A program made the translations under genes and the position numbers. This document shows, piece after piece, positions 63,490 to 64,000 of a DNA stretch of 64,000 nucleotides. The notes under the pieces are model-generated. The model did no database searches. It was not told the DNA's origin and was given only the letters and a program-made list of their open reading frames with translations. The stretch's first letter is position 1, and every line of letters begins with the position of its first letter. Origin of the DNA: Tubulanus polymorphus (Eukaryota; Nemertea; Palaeonemertea; Tubulaniformes; Tubulanidae); contig NC_134036.1 of NCBI RefSeq assembly GCF_964204645.1, forward strand, positions 7,924,704-7,988,703, in the 5' to 3' direction.

Positions 63490-64000
63490 ATGGGGAATAA
63501 AAAATATCGTAATCCTAAAGAACAACATTTAAGAAATGTGTATTACAATCCTAAGAGCTCAGTTCCCTATTCTTCTGTAAAAAATATATGGCGCCAAGTA
63601 AAACAAGATAAATTAAATAAGATAACCCCACAAAATTTAGTTAGATATAAAGATATAAGATATAACGTTAGAACTACCAACATACAACATACAACGCATT
63701 AAAAAATTCAAACTCGTAAAACTATGGTTAGTTATATAGATCACATATGGCAGGGAGATTTTATTGATATTAAAAATCTTTAAAAAGATAATAATGATTA
63801 TTAGTTGATATTGAATGTAATTGATTTATTTAGTCGTTATGTATGGAGTTTCCCACTATCCAGAAAAGATGCTGTACAAACTTCAAAAGTTTTAAGAAAA
63901 TTGCTTTCAGGTACAGCGAAACCAGAAAAAATACAGTTTGATAATGGAAAAGAATTTGATAATTCATTTGTTCATGGACTCTAAGATTATCATAATATTA
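63490..64000 (+). pseudogene. Integrase remnant (P5, partial)
   Basis: Begins ATATATAAATGGGG with YRNPKEQHLRNVYYNPKSS. Later blocks HIWQGDFIDIKN (first Asp, near 63755) and IQFDNGKEFDNS (second Asp, near 63940) are recognisable. Stops lie at about 63700, 63781, 63803 and 63982. The rest is beyond the window. Confidence 0.8.

Larger units (their letters stand above)
62690..64000 (+). mobile_element. Polinton remnant P5 (runs off the window)
   Basis: Degraded capsid gene followed by integrase on the + strand, in the P2 order. A short tandem duplication of AATGTTGACTTTCCTA occurs at about 62995-63075. It continues past 64000. Confidence 0.8.

Noticed and set aside
1-64000. CRISPR arrays, rRNA or tRNA genes, bacterial operons
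   Set aside because: None seen. The tandem repeats lack CRISPR spacing with unique spacers, and the content is eukaryotic transposons.

Overview
The window looks like an animal (metazoan, probably marine invertebrate) nuclear genome at a locus built almost entirely from transposable elements. I see no clear single-copy host gene. The evidence is the element mix: Maverick/Polinton DNA transposons with chromodomain integrases, a DIRS-type tyrosine-recombinase retrotransposon, Penelope-like reverse-transcriptase fragments and a 153-bp satellite. The species cannot be named from the sequence.

Layout: 1-10741 is the right-hand part of Polinton P1 (left end outside the window). 10742-12490 is a Penelope-like fragment. 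12491-14577 is a 5'-truncated DIRS (DIRS-B) with a well-preserved 3' end. 14578-16945 is Polinton remnant P3. 16945-22250 is a composite repeat: 153-bp satellite, spacer, exon-like pieces, a 24-bp minisatellite and a G-rich tract. 22250-24540 is Penelope-like. 24540-28170 is Polinton remnant P4. 28170-28792 is more satellite and spacer. 28793-46283 is a complete Polinton, P2 (17,491 bp), with perfect 63-bp terminal inverted repeats and a 6-bp CACATT target duplication. 46284-51960 is the second copy of the composite repeat, interrupted by P2. 51965-52829 is Penelope-like. 52830-62222 is two DIRS copies joined head to head as a giant palindrome. 62690-64000 is Polinton remnant P5.

P2 carries a virus-like gene set: protein-primed family B DNA polymerase, retroviral-type integrase with chromodomain, packaging ATPase, double-jelly-roll major capsid protein, a probable minor capsid protein, several small membrane or coiled-coil virion-type proteins, and a zinc-finger/zinc-ribbon protein that may be related to the poxvirus late transcription factor VLTF-3. 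I did not recognise the adenovirus-type protease usual in Polintons. ATPase and integrase are open in P2, but capsid and polymerase genes carry single in-frame stops or frameshifts, so P2 is a fairly young, decaying copy.

The most unusual feature is an intein with two LAGLIDADG-type motifs inserted in the catalytic motif C of the P2 polymerase, between the Asp of Y-x-D and the following Thr-Asp. Next come a shared TAAATG start-site motif on nearly every P1 and P2 gene, a reversed and permuted integrase/ATPase module between P1 and P2, an HNH endonuclease beside a duplicated zinc-finger gene tail in P1, and the DIRS palindrome.
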